Assembly: GCF_008329705.1 (NCBI RefSeq)
Contig: NZ_VTSX01000012.1
Coordinates: 81,462 to 145,461, forward strand
Length of the DNA stretch: 64,000 nt
From: Chryseobacterium sp. SN22
GTDB taxonomy: Bacteria; Bacteroidota; Bacteroidia; Flavobacteriales; Weeksellaceae
Direction of reading: 5' to 3'
In this document: one piece after another, positions 1 through 7,785 of the stretch
Layout: every line of letters begins with the position of its first letter
How positions within the stretch are numbered: position 1 is the first letter of the stretch
Position numbers and translations under genes: made by a program
Notes under the pieces: model-generated
Told to the model about the DNA's origin: nothing
Databases searched by the model: none
What the model saw: the letters and a program-made list of their open reading frames with translations, nothing else

Positions 1-301
1 TCTGTTTGTCTGTGGAAAGTAGCACCGGGTTTCACTTGGTGTTATTGTTCTTTCGTTTCTTCAGAGCTTAAGATTAAAGGAATTACAATCGGTCATACGT
101 TCAAAACATAAAATTCATCTTTAAAGACTGAAAGAACAATAGATATATTTATGATTCACAACGATTTGAACAGCGTTATTTAAATACAATCATCTGTGAA
201 AACCGGTGATATCTACAAAAAATTCCGGTGCTTCAATCATGACTACCGGCTGTTTAAGATTAAAAGCCTTATCTTTAAATTCAAATCTATTTAACAAAAA
301 A
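1..301. other. Leading non-coding stretch with an inverted repeat
   Basis: No convincing gene is seen before the beta-lactamase. The stretch contains an exact 11-bp inverted repeat, ATTGTTCTTTC at 44-54 and GAAAGAACAAT at 130-140, separated by 75 bases. A clear TAnnTTTG promoter for the beta-lactamase is not seen; the nearest approach is TATCTTTA around 269-276, a 7/8 match. The window may begin inside an intergenic region. Confidence 0.4.
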
Positions 302-1180
302 ATGAAAAAAACCATTCTTTTATGCCTTTTAATTTCAGTACTGGGTTTTGCGCAGCAGCAGAATCCGGATTCAAAGATCAATTCAATTATTCAGGATAAG
401 AAAGCAACCGTCGGGATTTCGGTCCTGGGTTTTGAAAATGGTTTCAAGTATGATAAAAACGGGGATCAAAAGCTTCCGATGCAGAGTGTCTTTAAGTTTC
501 ATATTGCAGCGGCGGTTCTGGATTTTGTGGATCATGGAAAACTTTCCATGGATCAGAAAGTTTCTCTGAGTGCATCGAATTTACTGCCGGATACCTGGTC
601 GCCGCTCCGGGACAAATATTCAACTGGCAGTGCGGCGGTTCCTTTAAGTGAGATTATTGAGTATACCGTAGCCAAAAGCGATAACAACGGCTGCGATATT
701 CTTCTGAAACTGCTGGGCGGCACAAAAACCGTTCAGAAGTTTATGGATTCCAAAGGGGTAAAAGGTTTTCAGATTAAATACAACGAAGCGGAAATGCACC
801 GGGACTGGAATGCCCAATATAAAAATTACAGTACCGCGGTTTCCGCCACCGAGGTCCTGAAAAAATTGTATGACGGAAAACTGCTTTCCAAAAAGTCAAC
901 TGAGTACCTGATGGATGTTATGCTCTCTACGTCCACGGGAATGAACAAACTGGTCGGACAGCTGCCGAAAGGCACTCCTGTGGCAAGAAAAACGGGAGCT
1001 TCCGGGAAGAATAATGCCGGATTAACAGGTGCTGAAAATGAAATTGCCATTGTCACCCTGCCCGATGGCAAGCATTATGCAATAGCTGTATTCGTCAGTA
1101 ACTCAACGGAAACGCAGGAGGTGAACTGTAAAATGATCTCGGATATTTCAAAGTCGGTCTGGGATTATTTTAATAAGTAA
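302..1180 (+). CDS. bla: Class A beta-lactamase (CIA/CGA/CME/PER-like extended-spectrum branch)
   Basis: This is a periplasmic serine beta-lactamase that hydrolyses the amide bond of beta-lactam antibiotics. Starting at the ATG at 302 gives 292 residues and a signal peptide ending near GFAQ; an upstream in-frame start at 206 would bury that signal. Visible motifs are SVFK at residues 62-65 (nucleophile Ser and Lys, Ambler 70/73), SDN at 126-128 (Ambler 130-132), EAEMH beginning at Glu162 (omega loop, Ambler 166) and KTG at 230-232 (Ambler 234-236). The EAxMH omega-loop form, rather than EPELN, is typical of the PER/CME/CIA branch found in flavobacteria, which suggests cephalosporin activity, but the spectrum cannot be read from sequence alone. 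It is not next to a regulator or mobile element, so it is probably an intrinsic chromosomal gene. A small secreted-protein gene follows 31 nt downstream. Confidence 0.95.
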   Translation: MKKTILLCLLISVLGFAQQQNPDSKINSIIQDKKATVGISVLGFENGFKYDKNGDQKLPMQSVFKFHIAAAVLDFVDHGKLSMDQKVSLSASNLLPDTWSPLRDKYSTGSAAVPLSEIIEYTVAKSDNNGCDILLKLLGGTKTVQKFMDSKGVKGFQIKYNEAEMHRDWNAQYKNYSTAVSATEVLKKLYDGKLLSKKSTEYLMDVMLSTSTGMNKLVGQLPKGTPVARKTGASGKNNAGLTGAENEIAIVTLPDGKHYAIAVFVSNSTETQEVNCKMISDISKSVWDYFNK

Positions 1181-1211
1181 AAATTTAAGCTTAATTTTAA
1201 AACCGTTAAAA

Positions 1212-1643
1212 ATGAAAAAAGTATTAGCAACCATAGGATTATTCAGCTCGGTCTTATTTTTTGCCCAGAAAAGCGAAAACTATCTTCAGGTAGGATATGC
1301 CAGCGTGTGCTGCGGAACACCCTCCGATAAGCCGGTCATGGATTACCTGGCCCAGTTTAAAAATAAAAACAGAGTCAAGAATCTGGAAATTTACCAGCAG
1401 ACGGGCCGTGGACGGGAAGGTGAATACAATCTGTATATCGGAACGGACGGATTATCCCGGACGCAGAAGTCTGCTTTTATCAAAGGCCTGAAAGCGACGG
1501 TTATCAGCCAGAACAAAACAAGGAAATCGGAAAGTACCGGTCTGGTGAACTTTGATGAGAACGAATCCGTAAAGAAAGCCGATCTGATGAACGCAAGGAA
1601 TGTAACGCTGATATCAACGAATAAAATAATTAAAACTAAATAA
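1212..1643 (+). CDS. Small secreted protein of unknown function
   Basis: The product has 143 residues, with an N-terminal signal peptide ending at FFAQ (about residue 19) and a mature part of about 120 residues. I do not recognise the family. A VCCGTPSD segment around residues 32-39 carries adjacent cysteines, followed by a basic, polar region and a lysine-rich C-terminus, so it is likely a soluble exported protein. It starts 31 nt after the beta-lactamase and ends 6 nt before the 3-hydroxyacyl-CoA dehydrogenase start. It may be co-transcribed with one or both, but no functional link is evident. Confidence 0.7.
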   Translation: MKKVLATIGLFSSVLFFAQKSENYLQVGYASVCCGTPSDKPVMDYLAQFKNKNRVKNLEIYQQTGRGREGEYNLYIGTDGLSRTQKSAFIKGLKATVISQNKTRKSESTGLVNFDENESVKKADLMNARNVTLISTNKIIKTK

Positions 1644-1649
1644 GGAAAA

Positions 1650-2543
1650 ATGATCAAAAACATTGTAGTTATCGGAGCAGGAACCATGGGAAATGGTATT
1701 GCACACACTTTTGCCCAAAGCGGATTTCAGGTAAATCTTGTGGATGTATCCCAGGAAGCTTTGGAAAGAGGACTGAAAACCATTACCACCAATCTTGACC
1801 GAATAATTGCAAAGGGAAACCTTACGGAAGAACAGAAATCGGAAACTCTAGGAAATATCTCCACTTTTACAGCGCTTCAGGATGCCGTGGGAAATGCCGA
1901 TCTGATTGTGGAAGCAGCGACCGAAAATCAGGAACTGAAGCTTAAAATTTTCGGACAGATGGATGAATTCGCACCTGAAAACTGCATTCTCGCGACTAAT
2001 ACTTCTTCGATTTCCATTACAAAAATCGCAGCAGCTACCAAAAGAGCGGATAAAGTAATCGGAATGCATTTCATGAACCCGGTTCCGATCATGAAGCTGG
2101 TAGAAATCATTAAAGGTTACTCCACTTCCAAAGAGACTTTTGATGCAATTTACGAAATGAGCAAAACATTAGGAAAAGTGCCTGTGGAAGTGAACGATTA
2201 TCCCGGTTTTGTAGCCAACCGAATCCTGATGCCGATGATCAACGAATCGATCGAGACGCTTTACAACGGCGTTGCTGGCGTTGAGGAAATCGATACGGTA
2301 ATGAAGCTGGGAATGGCCCATCCGATGGGACCGCTTCAGCTGGCGGATTTTATCGGCCTTGATGTCTGCCTGGCGATTTTAAACGTGATGTACGACGGTT
2401 TCAAAAATCCTAAATATGCACCGAATCCATTGTTGGTTAACATGGTGATGGCCGGAAAGCTGGGTGTAAAATCAGGAGAAGGGTTTTATGATTACTCAGA
2501 AAGCAAAAAGGCGGAGAAAGTCGCCAAAATGTTTTCAAAATAA
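1650..2543 (+). CDS. hbd: 3-hydroxybutyryl-CoA / 3-hydroxyacyl-CoA dehydrogenase
   Basis: This NAD(P)-dependent oxidoreductase interconverts 3-hydroxyacyl-CoA and 3-oxoacyl-CoA in short-chain fatty acid metabolism. The 297-residue length is normal for the single-function enzyme. The Rossmann fold opens with GAGTMG at residues 9-14. The family triad appears as Ser119 (TNTSS), His140 (GMHFMNP) and Asn190 (GFVANR). The C-terminal dimerisation domain contains the segment GMAHPMGPLQLADFIG. It is cytoplasmic. It begins 6 nt after the small secreted protein and is followed by a membrane protein gene with a 73-nt gap. Whether it serves beta-oxidation, butyrate metabolism or phenylacetate degradation (paaH) cannot be decided because no pathway neighbours are present. 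Confidence 0.93.
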   Translation: MIKNIVVIGAGTMGNGIAHTFAQSGFQVNLVDVSQEALERGLKTITTNLDRIIAKGNLTEEQKSETLGNISTFTALQDAVGNADLIVEAATENQELKLKIFGQMDEFAPENCILATNTSSISITKIAAATKRADKVIGMHFMNPVPIMKLVEIIKGYSTSKETFDAIYEMSKTLGKVPVEVNDYPGFVANRILMPMINESIETLYNGVAGVEEIDTVMKLGMAHPMGPLQLADFIGLDVCLAILNVMYDGFKNPKYAPNPLLVNMVMAGKLGVKSGEGFYDYSESKKAEKVAKMFSK

Positions 2544-2616
2544 GGCATTGACGGGAAACAATGAATTGTGAGCCTCCGGAATTGACTGGCTTTGCAAAAT
2601 TCATTACTTTTCCGCG

Positions 2617-3933
2617 ATGAAAATTAAAGAAAAGAATATTCAGATATTACTGGTCATCATTACTTTAGTGATGACCATTTTTCGTTTTCTGCTTAATGAG
2701 AAAGGGCGGGTGAACCCGGATTCGATACGCTACATGCGTTTTGCGCATGTCTTACCAGCTATTGATAATACCACAACCCCTTTGGGGTATCCGGCGGCGA
2801 TCAGGTTGTTTACCTGTTTCGGGCTTGATGAATTCTGGGGCAGCAAAGTGATCGGAATCCTGGCTTTTTTCTTCATTATTTTATTTACCTGCCAAAAGAA
2901 GTTTTTTTTCAGGGAATCTGTTGTCCTGTGTTCACTTTTCAGCTTTCTCTCTATTTTTTCTTTTACGATGAGCGAAACGCTGATTTTACCTTTTGTCTTC
3001 CTGTTTCTGTATGTTTCAGCATTGATTATTGAAGGCAGGCTGGAAAAAGGCAAAGCGGTGTTTTATCTTTCATTAAGTTTAATTGCACTGTACAATATCC
3101 GGTACAGTTCGCTCTTCATTATGGGTGGAACGGGACTTTTCGGATTGGTGTTTTTTAAAAGAACATATTCACCGGCGTTTATTATTTCCGGCATTATTGC
3201 CGGAGCCTTTGTGCTTTTGTATAAACTTCTGTTCATTGATTATTTTAATGAAAATTATGTCAAGCAAGCCCTTGAAATCGGCCTGCACCCTACTTCAAAA
3301 CTGCTTGTTGAACTTTTCCAGGGATTGTGTACTGCTTTTAACCCGTTTATCCATATTTCGGATCCCGGCGGCGGAAAGATCAATTATGCGATTTACGGAA
3401 TCGGGTTTCTGAATATAATTGCTATGGTTTATGTATTTGTAAAACATAAGCTTTCGGAAACCGGAGCTTTCTTTACCTTTGTAGGGGTTACCGGGATTGT
3501 CTGTTCGTATTTTATTCAGTATTTCTATTCGGTAAATCCAATTGATTACCGGCTCCTGGCCCCTTTCAGCATTCCCATCTGGCTCATCTACCTTAAAAAG
3601 CTGTTTCAGATCGCCGGCCTTAAAGCTTACGCCATCGGCTTCTTAAGCCTGGCTTCGGGAATGCTGTTTACCTGGCTTTCCAAAGGCAACTATCTGGAAA
3701 ACAGAAAAGAAATGAAACAATTTCTGCAGTCTGAAAAGCTGGATCATGTTCCTCTGAAATTTTACCTTGAAACCACTGAAGATCTCGACAAGATTCAGGT
3801 TGCAGAACTGATAAGCACAGTAAATGCGAATGTATCCCTGACTTTCAGGCCGAAAGATACGCTCCAGAGAACTACGCTGACGAGGTATAAAGTTTTGCAA
3901 AAAATAAAGATTGACAGGAACAAATACCAATAA
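2617..3933 (+). CDS. Polytopic membrane protein, GT-C glycosyltransferase-like
   Basis: The 438-residue protein is dominated by hydrophobic segments, about ten predicted by eye, starting with a helix at residues 9-27. The first extracytoplasmic loop contains the acidic segment NPDSIRYMRF, followed by a proline/glycine-rich stretch (TTPLGYP). Further on comes the SETL motif, which resembles the conserved loops of lipid-linked-sugar-dependent (GT-C) glycosyltransferases and dolichyl-phosphate-mannose-type mannosyltransferases. The last 80 residues are a soluble, charged tail. I infer a role in envelope glycan assembly only from this architecture, and it could equally be an unassigned polytopic protein. 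It stands alone in its strand run, with a promoter-bearing gap before the next gene. Confidence 0.55.
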   Translation: MKIKEKNIQILLVIITLVMTIFRFLLNEKGRVNPDSIRYMRFAHVLPAIDNTTTPLGYPAAIRLFTCFGLDEFWGSKVIGILAFFFIILFTCQKKFFFRESVVLCSLFSFLSIFSFTMSETLILPFVFLFLYVSALIIEGRLEKGKAVFYLSLSLIALYNIRYSSLFIMGGTGLFGLVFFKRTYSPAFIISGIIAGAFVLLYKLLFIDYFNENYVKQALEIGLHPTSKLLVELFQGLCTAFNPFIHISDPGGGKINYAIYGIGFLNIIAMVYVFVKHKLSETGAFFTFVGVTGIVCSYFIQYFYSVNPIDYRLLAPFSIPIWLIYLKKLFQIAGLKAYAIGFLSLASGMLFTWLSKGNYLENRKEMKQFLQSEKLDHVPLKFYLETTEDLDKIQVAELISTVNANVSLTFRPKDTLQRTTLTRYKVLQKIKIDRNKYQ

Positions 3934-3939
3934 TTTTAT

Positions 3940-3947
3940 TATCTTTG
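3940..3947 (+). promoter_or_regulatory. -7 promoter box for the small acidic protein gene
   Basis: TATCTTTG matches the Bacteroidota -7 consensus TAnnTTTG, 24 nt before the ATG at 3972. A TTG lies at 3911-3913 but is 26 nt upstream, slightly outside the usual 17-23 nt spacing. Confidence 0.55.
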
Positions 3948-3971
3948 ATTTAAAGTTAAAACATTAAAAAA

Positions 3972-4211
3972 ATGAAATTACCAAAGTTTTTATTAGCAGA
4001 TAATTCGGAATTTCCAGAGGATTTGTTCGTAGTTCATACAGAATATCCAAGATTCATCCTTAACGTTGAGGAAGAAGAGGTTGAGTGGCTGGATGATCTG
4101 GAAGGTGATGATGAAGAAACCATGGCAGATGAGGCTACCAAAGTAGTGGAGGCTGCATTTAAATGGTGTGATGAAGAGTTGGCTAAGTACGACGAAGAAG
4201 AGGAAGAATAA
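3972..4211 (+). CDS. Small highly acidic conserved hypothetical protein
   Basis: The product has 79 residues, no signal peptide and a very acidic composition. A run of Glu/Asp lies in the middle (VEEEEVEWLDDLEGDDEE) and the C-terminus is EEEEE-like. The opening MKLPKFLLADNSEFPEDLFVVHTEYPRF is typical of a short conserved hypothetical that I recall from Flavobacteriia, but I cannot name a domain or function. It has its own -7 box and a strong rho-independent terminator directly after the stop, so it is probably a monocistronic gene. The acidity could suit binding to a basic partner, but that is speculation. Confidence 0.75.
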   Translation: MKLPKFLLADNSEFPEDLFVVHTEYPRFILNVEEEEVEWLDDLEGDDEETMADEATKVVEAAFKWCDEELAKYDEEEEE

Positions 4212-4233
4212 TAACGACCCGAATATAAAAAAA

Positions 4234-4258
4234 GGAACTCTGAAGAGTTCCTTTTTTG
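4234..4258 (+). terminator. Rho-independent terminator
   Basis: A perfect GGAACTC stem (4234-4240) with a TGAA loop pairs with GAGTTCC (4245-4251), followed by TTTTTTG. It ends the acidic-protein transcript. The A-run on the left could also make it work for the convergent META gene. Confidence 0.85.
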
Positions 4259-4260
4259 TT

Positions 4261-4668
4261 TTATTGTGCTTTATTGAATTTCAGGAGTAAAAGATTATCC
4301 TGGTACAACTCTAGTACATTTCCGGTAATCACATATTTGTTGGCTTTTGCCATCATATCCATGAAGTTCTTTTCCACGCTCATATTTTCACAAGCCATTT
4401 TTGTAGAACCCATCTGTCCGGCAGAGAAATTTCCGGTAGAAGGCTCTACCCTCGCTGTTCCGAAGTAGTTGTTGCACCCCGCATTCCCGTTTATTTTTTC
4501 GCCGTCGATATTCAGCGTAGGAATTTTGCCTTTCACATTATCGGCCAGTGCCCACTTCGTTCCGGAAAGTGCAGGCTGCGCCTTTCCTAATTTTGCAGAA
4601 GAACCTGCCGTTGCACCACAGGAAACCAAAACCGCTGCCATTCCTATACTTAAAAAAAGATTTTTCAT
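4261..4668 (-). CDS. META-domain (HslJ-like) lipoprotein
   Basis: The 135-residue product has a lipobox-type signal (VLVSCGATAG, Cys at about residue 17), so it is probably an envelope lipoprotein. The mature part matches the META/HslJ family: LSGTKWAL near the start, INGNAGCNNYFG around residues 60-71 (the hallmark GxxGCNxYxG motif), then MGSTKMACE and a C-terminal LELYQDNLLLLKF. HslJ homologues are linked to heat-inducible novobiocin resistance in E. coli, but most family members have no known function. It is convergent with the acidic-protein gene, and the two are separated by a shared terminator. A -7 box sits 22 nt before the ATG. Confidence 0.88.
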   Translation of the reverse strand: MKNLFLSIGMAAVLVSCGATAGSSAKLGKAQPALSGTKWALADNVKGKIPTLNIDGEKINGNAGCNNYFGTARVEPSTGNFSAGQMGSTKMACENMSVEKNFMDMMAKANKYVITGNVLELYQDNLLLLKFNKAQ

Positions 4669-4690
4669 TTTTTTCCTTTTTGATTTGAAT

Positions 4691-4698
4691 CAAATTTA
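4691..4698 (-). promoter_or_regulatory. -7 box for the META lipoprotein gene
   Basis: The minus strand reads TAAATTTG, a full match to TAnnTTTG, 22 nt upstream of the ATG at 4668. No well-placed TTG was found. Confidence 0.55.
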
Positions 4699-4876
4699 CG
4701 AATTATTATGATGCAAACGGGCTTTCCCGGGATTTTATTGTCCTGAAAGTGGCTTCTATTACGGTAATTTACTGCAATTACCTGCAAATCCTGCCAGGGT
4801 TAAATTCCTGACAAGACTGTGCGCCGGACTGTTTTCTTTTCCTGAAACGTACTGACCGACAACCCAATTCAGGACA

Positions 4877-4899
4877 AAAAAAACGGACCGAAGTCCGTT
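4877..4899 (-). terminator. Terminator of pheT
   Basis: The minus-strand transcript forms AACGGAC-TTCG-GTCCGTT (positions 4899 down to 4882) followed by a U-run. It is a perfect 7-bp stem with a stable UUCG tetraloop, 25 nt after the pheT stop. Confidence 0.9.
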
Positions 4900-4924
4900 C
4901 TTTGATATTTAAACTGATAAAGAA

Positions 4925-7327
4925 TTATCCTCTCAATTCTGCATTAAATTCTTTCTGGAAAGATTTCACCAGAGAATCCATGACAGCAGCAATTTCTTTT
5001 TCTTCCAATGTTTTTTCCTCGTTTAAAAGCTCAAAGCTCATCGCGTAAGACTTTTTACCTTCGGGGAGATTTTTGCCCTCATAAACGTCAAATAAGTTGA
5101 TGTTTTTGATGTAAGGCGATTTATTTTTTTTAGCGGTCTGATAAAGATCCTGATAATTTACACTCTTATCCAACAGCAAAGCCAAATCTCTTCTTATCTT
5201 ATTGAATTTAGGAATGTCACTGAATTTAAGCTCATTTTTAGAACGCAGCTCCTGGGCAAATTCCAGTTCGATTTCGGCATAGAAACATTCCTGGTCGATA
5301 TCAAAATCTTTAAGCATCTGAGGGGCTACTTTCCCGATTCTTACCAATGCTTTTCCATCCGCTTCATAAGCCAGCGCATCGGAGAATCTTTCGTCGGATA
5401 AAGCCACTTCGTTATAATCAACGGCCAGTTTTTCCAGCAACACTTTTACATAAGCTTTCAGATTGTAGAAGCTTGTGGCGGATTTCGGCTGCAGCCAGTT
5501 TTCAGATACTTCCCTTCCGGATACCAGGATGGCCAGTTGTTTTCTTTCCTCGTATTTTTCTCTTTTATGATAAATTTTTCCGAATTCGAAGAACTTGATG
5601 TCCTGGTTTTTTCTGTTGATGTTATAGATCGCGTTCTGTAAAAGCCCTTCCATTAGAGATTTTCTCATAAATGCCAGATCATTGCTCAGAGGATTCAGCA
5701 ATTTTACGGCATCCGTTTCATCTTTTACGGAAGTTAATGAATTGTTCATCACTTCGTTGAAGCCTAAGCTTTGTAACGTTCGGGCCCAGTTGTTTTCCAG
5801 TTCGTCCTGATCCTGCGCACTGAGTTTCACCGGGGTAAATGATATCTTTTGCGGCGCATCGATCTTATTATAGCCATAGATTCTTAAAATCTCTTCAATG
5901 ACGTCGATTTCCCGGGTCACATCGGCCCGGTATGCCGGAACAGAGATTTCATAACCGTTCTGAATTTCGTTCAGCACCTGGATTTCAAGGGCTTTCAAAA
6001 TTTCTTTCACTTTTTCCCTGTGGATTTTTGTTCCTAAAATCTGTTCGATTCTTGAAAATCTGATGATAACATACTGATCTTCAATTTTCTTAGGATATTC
6101 CTCCAGCAGTTCACCGACCAGCTTTCCTTCTGCCAGTTCCTGAATCAGCTTAACCGCATGGGTAATGGCTGTTCTGGTGATATTCGGGTCTACGCCTCTT
6201 TCAAATCTGAACGAGGCATCGGTATTCAATCCGTGGAATTTTGCACCTTTCCGCACCGCTACCGGATTGAAGTAAGCACTTTCCAGGAATATGTTTTCAG
6301 TCTCTGCAGACACTCCGGAATCAGCACCGCCAAAAACTCCGGCAATACACATCGGCTGATCATTTCCGTCCTTGATAATGATCTCAGAACCGTTTAAAGT
6401 TCTTTCCACGCCATCCAGCGTCCTGAATTTTGTTCCTTCCTGTACGGTTCCTACCTTTACTTTTTTACCGGCAATCTTATCGGCATCAAAAGCGTGAAGC
6501 GGCTGTCCGTAGCCGTGAAGGATATAATTGGTAATATCGACCACGTTGTTGATCGGGCTTAAACCGATGGCTTTCAACCGGTCTTTCAGCCACGACGGAG
6601 AATCCGTAACTTTTACATTTTCAATAACCGCACCGATATACCTCGGGCATAGTTGTGCATCTTCCACTTCCAGCGTAAACTCATGAGAACCTTCATTATT
6701 TAAAACAAGAGAAGATACCTTTTCAAATTCTGAATTCTGCTTGTTGGTGGAAAGATAAGCGTGAAGGTCTCTCGCCACTCCGTAATGGGACATGGCGTCG
6801 GTTCTGTTCGGTGTTAATCCGATTTCCAGGACTTCATCGGTAGTCAGTTCAAAATAATCAGCAAAATTCTTTCCAACTTCATACTTCTCTTCATCCAGCA
6901 CCATGATGCCCCCGTGATCGTCACCAAGACCCAGCTCGTTCTCCGCACAGATCATCCCCTGGGAAACTTCCCCTCTGATCTTGGCTTCCTTGATTTCAAA
7001 AAAGTTTCCGGTTTTATCATAGATTTTTGTTCCGACAACCGCCACCGGAACCGTCTGGCCGGCTTCCACATTCGGAGCCCCACAAACGATATGCAGCACT
7101 TTTCCGTTTGCTACCTCTACCGTTGTCTTTTTCAGCTTATCTGCATTCGGATGTTTTTCGCAGGTAAGAACCTTACCGACCACAATCCCCTGCAGGCTGC
7201 CTTTTATGCTTTCAAATTTTTCTATCCCTTCAACTTCCAGACCAATATCTGTAAGGAACTCACCGATTCTCTCCGTTTTCAATTCCGTTCTGATGTAGTC
7301 TTTAAGCCAGTTGTTTGATATTTTCAT
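4925..7327 (-). CDS. pheT: Phenylalanyl-tRNA synthetase beta subunit
   Basis: This is the beta chain of the alpha2-beta2 synthetase that charges tRNA-Phe with phenylalanine in the cytoplasm. Its 800 residues are the full normal length. In order come an N-terminal region with MKISNNWLKDYI, an EMAP/OB-fold tRNA-binding domain (residues about 40-150, with HPNADKL), the B3/B4 editing region (PRYIGAVIENV and onward), the B5 DNA-binding-like domain (about 405-475), the catalytic-like core, and a C-terminal FDX-ACB anticodon-binding domain (SDIPKFNKIRRDLALLLD and onward). pheS is not adjacent, so the subunits are encoded apart, as is common in this phylum. The gene is monocistronic, with its own terminator. 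Confidence 0.98.
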   Translation of the reverse strand: MKISNNWLKDYIRTELKTERIGEFLTDIGLEVEGIEKFESIKGSLQGIVVGKVLTCEKHPNADKLKKTTVEVANGKVLHIVCGAPNVEAGQTVPVAVVGTKIYDKTGNFFEIKEAKIRGEVSQGMICAENELGLGDDHGGIMVLDEEKYEVGKNFADYFELTTDEVLEIGLTPNRTDAMSHYGVARDLHAYLSTNKQNSEFEKVSSLVLNNEGSHEFTLEVEDAQLCPRYIGAVIENVKVTDSPSWLKDRLKAIGLSPINNVVDITNYILHGYGQPLHAFDADKIAGKKVKVGTVQEGTKFRTLDGVERTLNGSEIIIKDGNDQPMCIAGVFGGADSGVSAETENIFLESAYFNPVAVRKGAKFHGLNTDASFRFERGVDPNITRTAITHAVKLIQELAEGKLVGELLEEYPKKIEDQYVIIRFSRIEQILGTKIHREKVKEILKALEIQVLNEIQNGYEISVPAYRADVTREIDVIEEILRIYGYNKIDAPQKISFTPVKLSAQDQDELENNWARTLQSLGFNEVMNNSLTSVKDETDAVKLLNPLSNDLAFMRKSLMEGLLQNAIYNINRKNQDIKFFEFGKIYHKREKYEERKQLAILVSGREVSENWLQPKSATSFYNLKAYVKVLLEKLAVDYNEVALSDERFSDALAYEADGKALVRIGKVAPQMLKDFDIDQECFYAEIELEFAQELRSKNELKFSDIPKFNKIRRDLALLLDKSVNYQDLYQTAKKNKSPYIKNINLFDVYEGKNLPEGKKSYAMSFELLNEEKTLEEKEIAAVMDSLVKSFQKEFNAELRG

Positions 7328-7785
7328 TGAATATATTTTGAATTTTTGTACAATTTTTACTGTACGGTTTTAAGCGTACAAATGTCGTGTTTTTTTGATA
7401 AATACAGAAATTTATAACAGATTTTAAGAGTTAAATTTTAACCCGAATATCTAGTTTTAACATTGATTATACCGGTATTTTTTTTAGATTAAGCATAAAA
7501 ATTGGGAAGAAAATTAATGAAGTAAATCTGCATTCAATTCTGTGAGTATAAGGAGAAGTAAAGACATGTGAAAAGCTTTTAACGCTATCGACGAACAGAC
7601 CCATTACATTCAGCAAATGACAGTTGTGAATATTATAAACCTTTCCAATTCAGATCAATTAAACTTTTTGTCTAATTTCTAAACTTTGTCACTGATCCTG
7701 GTTTTTCCGGCTTTTTAAATCCGTTGCATTAAAAAAGAGGCTTTGAAAATCAAAACCTCTCTCTGTATTTTATGCAAAATTGCTG
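7328..7785. other. pheT-dnaN intergenic region with phased GTAC motifs
   Basis: No gene is seen here. The pheT side carries three GTAC words at 7348, 7362 and 7376, exactly 14 bases apart, the outer two forming TTGTAC...GTACAA. The only near match to a -7 box on the minus strand is CAAATGTC on the plus strand at 7379-7386 (7 of 8). The middle (7400-7700) is AT-rich without recognisable structure. The dnaN terminator occupies 7731-7760. Confidence 0.5.
7731..7760 (-). terminator. Terminator of dnaN
   Basis: The minus-strand transcript gives AGAGGTTTTGA-TTT-TCAAAGCCTCT followed by TTTTT. This is an 11-bp stem with one G:U pair, 26 nt after the dnaN stop. Confidence 0.88.

Noticed and set aside
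190..381. Minus-strand open frame overlapping the beta-lactamase start
   Set aside because: It is antisense to the signal-peptide region and has no recognisable family.
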